DNA of 64,000 nt, taken from Artocarpus heterophyllus (lineage: Eukaryota > Streptophyta > Magnoliopsida > Rosales > Moraceae). Position 1 is the first letter of the stretch. Every line of letters begins with the position of its first letter. Where the stretch lies: NCBI GenBank assembly GCA_025403435.1, contig CM046345.1, positions 8,064,235-8,128,234 on the forward strand. Reading direction: 5' to 3'. The notes under the pieces were generated by a model. The model worked only from the letters and a program-made list of their open reading frames with translations, made no database searches and was not told where the DNA came from. Shown one piece after another: positions 60,459 through 64,000 of the stretch. Position numbers and translations under genes: made by a program.

Positions 60459-63400
60459 TTTTCATTAATGAACATTTCTACAGCTTTCTCATTCGCTGCA
60501 CTAAGAACTCCAGTCATGGTGCCTCCGGATCGTCCAGCAGCATAGGCAAGATTCATTGACGGGTATTTCTTGTTGTCAGGAGTTTTAAAAGTTAGCGAAC
60601 CAAGCCTGCATTATAAGAGTCCGGTTTTTAACATCTCAAACAATGGCAACTACAAGTCGAAGGGGGGAAAAATCAATTCTTACGATTACTTGCAAGTCAC
60701 AAACTTAGCTACCATAGAAAAAGGTCAGAAGTGGAATTCGTCTAGTTTTGCAAGTAAAATGAACTTGGGAATAATTAGCGTGCATATCTTTAAAAAGAAA
60801 ATTTATGGAATTAAAAACATGAGAAAGAGAAGCCAATTACTTGCAAAGATCAAGTCGAGGCCAAGTTATTTCGGAGCAATAGATTCTGTCCGGCCAGGAC
60901 ATGGTGTAGAGAATCGGCAAGCGCATGTCGGGCCAACCCAACTGGGCCAGAACAGATGAATCCTGGAAAAGAGGAAGGAAATAAGAAACGGTTGCATGGT
61001 ATACTTCAACTTTAGTATGTTACAAAAGCATCCGATACTGTTAAGTTTAAAGTCTCAAACCTGAGTTTCAACCATAGAATGAATGATGGATTGGGGATGA
61101 ATCACAATCTCAATGTTATCATAATCTGCTCCAAATAGATAGTGGGCTTCTATGACTTCTAGTCCCTGTTAAAAGTGAAAAGAACTGTGTTCAATCGCTC
61201 ACAACTCGATATTCATATAGTAAATGCATAAAGCACTAGCACAAGTGTAAACCTTATTAAAAAGTGTAGCGGAATCGACTGTAATTTTTTTTCCCATATT
61301 CCAGTTTGGATGTTTCAATGCATCAGCAACCTTAACTTCTTTCAACTTTTCAACGGGCAAATCCCTGTGGGCAACAAATTTAAAATAAAATGACAAGATC
61401 ACAATCTAAACTTATGCACATAGGATGTCTCACCTAAGATAAAAACTACTGAATTTCAAGTTCTAAAGTTTGTATTCAAGAAGCTTTCTCCAAGAAAGTT
61501 TCCAGAGACAAATAAATTCAAGTTCATAATTTCACAAGAACAATCAAAGCACAAAAATTTATCTGCATAGCTTCCAAGTTTGCAATATGAAATTCTAGCT
61601 CATATTATGATTTCACACCTGAAAGCCCCTCCAGACGCAGTCAAAATGATTCGCCGTAATGCCTTGTCCGGCAAGCCCTGGATGCACTGAAGAAAGCACA
61701 TTCCTTTTAAGATTCAATTATGATGAGCAGAAATACAATTTGAGTGCAAAATGATGAAATGAAATGATGATGGAAGTGTCAGTGTTAAGATGCGCATGTT
61801 GGTATTTACCAATGCTTCAACACTGACAAGAACATTGTAATGAAATGAATGTGATGGAAATATTTTGTTTTGCAGAAAACGATTAAACAATTCGAGATCA
61901 AAATGCAGGTTTTTGTGTACCTGAAAAATAGCCGAATGTTCGGAATCAGCAGGAAGAATTTTTATGTTGTGTTTGTGAGCGAGAGGGAGGATGAAAGGAC
62001 CTCCAGCAATCAGGGTCTCTTTATTGGCTAAAGCTATGTCTTTCCCCGCTTCTATTGCAGCAACGGTAGGCTAAGGAAGAAAAATAAATGAGCACAAGCC
62101 AGATAGTTTCAGGCATTCAGCAGCTAATTAGTGTGTGTGTGTAGTGATATATTCCTCATACCAAAAACTTGTATCTTAAATCACATGGGTAAATTGTTAA
62201 CTTGTACAATCATCAAAGTTCATCTTTAACAGAAACATTTATAGAAGCAAGAAAGAACACTGAGAGCTCACTACCCATATATGGCAGAGCCAATGGAATT
62301 GAGTGGGGGCACATGCCCCCATTCAGTTTTTAAATTTTGGATTTTTGACCACAAAATTTTCTAAAAATTCTAGATATGTCCTTACTTTGTAAGAAAAATT
62401 ATCTGCCTCCCCCCACCCAAAAAGAACAAAAAAAATAAAAATAAAAATAAAAATTGAAATATGTTGTTGTGCCCACATTTTATATATATATATATATATA
62501 ACTATGTATCCATTCAATAAAATAGCGTCTCTAATTCTTCAATAGTGCCCCTAGTAATAATAACAATAAAAAAAGGCTCCCTCAATGTCTTAAAAATTGA
62601 CTAGCTTCTGTAGAATTTTGTGTATCCATCTATACAACTTACAAAGCACATTCAACATATAATCTGGTTATGTATTTGCATAGCATTATGAACTCACCTT
62701 TAAACCCGCACAACCTACTATTCCTGTAACTACCGTGACGGCATCTGGATGTCGGGCAACCTGTGAAGAGAAAATAATAATCAAAATCTTCCGATAAAAA
62801 AAGACGAAGGGTATAGGCAGAGGGAAGATCTCTAGACTAAGTCACCTCAATCACGCCTTGCTCGCCAGGAATAATCTCGGGCTTTTCTTCAACATCAGCT
62901 AAAGCCTCTTTTAATTCGCCGACTAAAGCTTCATTTCTAACTGCAACTATTTGAGGCTTGAACCTCTTCACCTGTCAAAATGATAAGCTAAAATATGACT
63001 GAAAAGTACATCAATTACTAAACCATCACATATGATGTGACGGATCATTATCATCTGAGTTAGACTAGGTTTACAATACCTGATCTACAAGAAGAGTTAC
63101 ATTTGAACCAGCTGCAAGTCCAACTATTCTGAATTTATCTGGATTCTCCTCTACTATATCCAATGTCTAAAAAACAATGCACATTAGTTCTAAGCAAATT
63201 ATAAAGAGAGTGAAAATAAACAAAAAAGGGGGTTTGTTTAATCAAACATAAATAAACGGCATTAAATTTTTTCCTTACAAACAAAAAGGATCTCAAAATA
63301 CAAATCTGGGTCGAGGAAAATTCAGATTTATCTCCAAAAACAAGATCAACATCAAACCTAGAAACAGGTAGCTCAGACATAAGTAGAGAACACACTTTCT

Positions 63401-63899
63401 AGAGTTGTAGACAGACTTGACCAAGAAAATTTCAGTTCATTTGTTGTTGCTTATGCAAACTCCTAAGATTTTGTTCAATAGTTCTCAACTTTCACTACTA
63501 GTTTTGCAGAATCCCTTTTCCATGGTGAAATTTCCATGTGGTAGAGCAGTATTGTGCCATTGTTATCTTGTTTCATAAATCTTTTTTTTTTTTTTTTTCT
63601 TTATCGGCTTCGATTTGTCTCATACAGTTATAAAAAAGCAACATGATGTAAAAACAGCATCCAGATTGGCCCTTAAGACAAGAATTTAGTCTTTCTTTCA
63701 TTCATTTCCTCTTCTTATTGTTATACCTGTGTTCCTATAGAACCGGTAGATCCCAGAACAGAGATGGGCTTTGGGCCATCCCAAGAAGTGCGACTGGGCT
63801 CCTCTGGAACAGCTCGCCCTGGCCAGGCCGGAGGAGGCGGCTGCACCAAACAATGAACCGATGCAGCTCTGCAGTCCTTTCTCTGCAAAGCAAGCCGAC
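60459..63899 (-). CDS. DXR: 1-deoxy-D-xylulose 5-phosphate reductoisomerase, partial (DXR)
   Basis: DXR makes 2-C-methyl-D-erythritol 4-phosphate with NADPH, the second step of the plastid MEP isoprenoid pathway. Ten exons on the minus strand: 63727-63899, 63080-63166, 62846-62971, 62698-62760, 61921-62070, 61619-61686, 61253-61364, 61061-61165, 60841-60962 and 60459-60605. They include the proline-rich plant linker [13 protein letters not shown], the NADPH motif [21 protein letters not shown], the metal/substrate motif [44 protein letters not shown] and [20 protein letters not shown]. All phases agree and no stops interrupt. The transit-peptide exon should lie beyond position 64000. After the last exon ([13 protein letters not shown]), a donor GT at 60457-60458 (reading leftwards) is present, but the final exon, normally about 50 codons, was not found. 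Reading through adds only a few codons before a stop. Confidence 0.92.
62480..62501. repeat. TA microsatellite in a DXR intron
   Basis: About ten TA units between the exons at 61921-62070 and 62698-62760. Nearby is an imperfect AAAAAT run (about 62428-62454). No function is indicated. Confidence 0.8.
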
Positions 63900-64000
63900 C
63901 TAAAGAAAACAAAGAAATAAACCAAATAACATAAATTGAAGTTGTTTAACACAAACAGTTTTTTAGGTGGAAAATGATCAAATGGGTATAATTAATTGAG
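63900..64000 (-). other. DXR intron 1 at the window edge
   Basis: Sequence upstream of the splice acceptor of the exon at 63727-63899. It should continue to the transit-peptide exon outside the window. The acceptor chosen (TTTAG before GTCGGC) keeps the family-like frame [10 protein letters not shown] second AG 20 bases further into the exon is possible. Confidence 0.6.

Overview
The window is nuclear DNA of a flowering plant, most likely a eudicot. The evidence is AT-rich intergenic DNA, GT-AG introns, plant-only gene families (SRO, DUF1645, plastid MEP-pathway DXR), LTR retrotransposons and MITEs. The species cannot be named from the sequence.

Layout. (1) 277-8730 (+): a ruined ATM checkpoint-kinase gene. 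Its first nine exons and last five exons are present, but the middle of the gene is gone. A 5' fragment of a Ty1/copia element (5261 to about 7210) sits at the junction. The remaining exons carry at least one nonsense change and three frameshifts, so this is a pseudogene. (2) 10784-31822: an old, decayed Ty3/gypsy element of the Tat/Athila type on the minus strand. Its integrase is interrupted exactly by a young 9.6-kb Ty1/copia element (15197-24832, minus strand) with 2011-bp LTRs, a 5-bp target duplication, a tRNA-Met-type primer site and an almost continuous gag-pol. The copia leader holds two striking structures: a run of stem-loops with palindromic loops just before gag, and a cluster of GC-rich near-palindromes. 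(3) 34175-37415 (+): an apparently intact five-exon SRO gene (PARP-like plus RST domains). (4) 37416-47864: a gene-free stretch with several copies of a small MITE family. (5) 47899-48861 (+): a DUF1645 gene whose frame is broken once clearly and once probably. (6) 48862-60016: a gene-free stretch with a MITE nested in a MITE and a 696-bp fold-back. (7) 60017-60382 (+): a small unrecognised reading frame. (8) 60459-63899 (-): ten exons of DXR. The transit-peptide exon lies beyond the right edge, and the expected last exon was not found where it should be, next to the small + strand gene.

The genes do not form a pathway. The SRO gene looks functional. DXR looks functional up to its missing 3' exon. 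ATM and DUF1645 look broken, although single-base breaks in DUF1645 could be assembly errors. Exon borders were placed by eye from GT/AG signals and remembered family sequences. No alignment or search was run.
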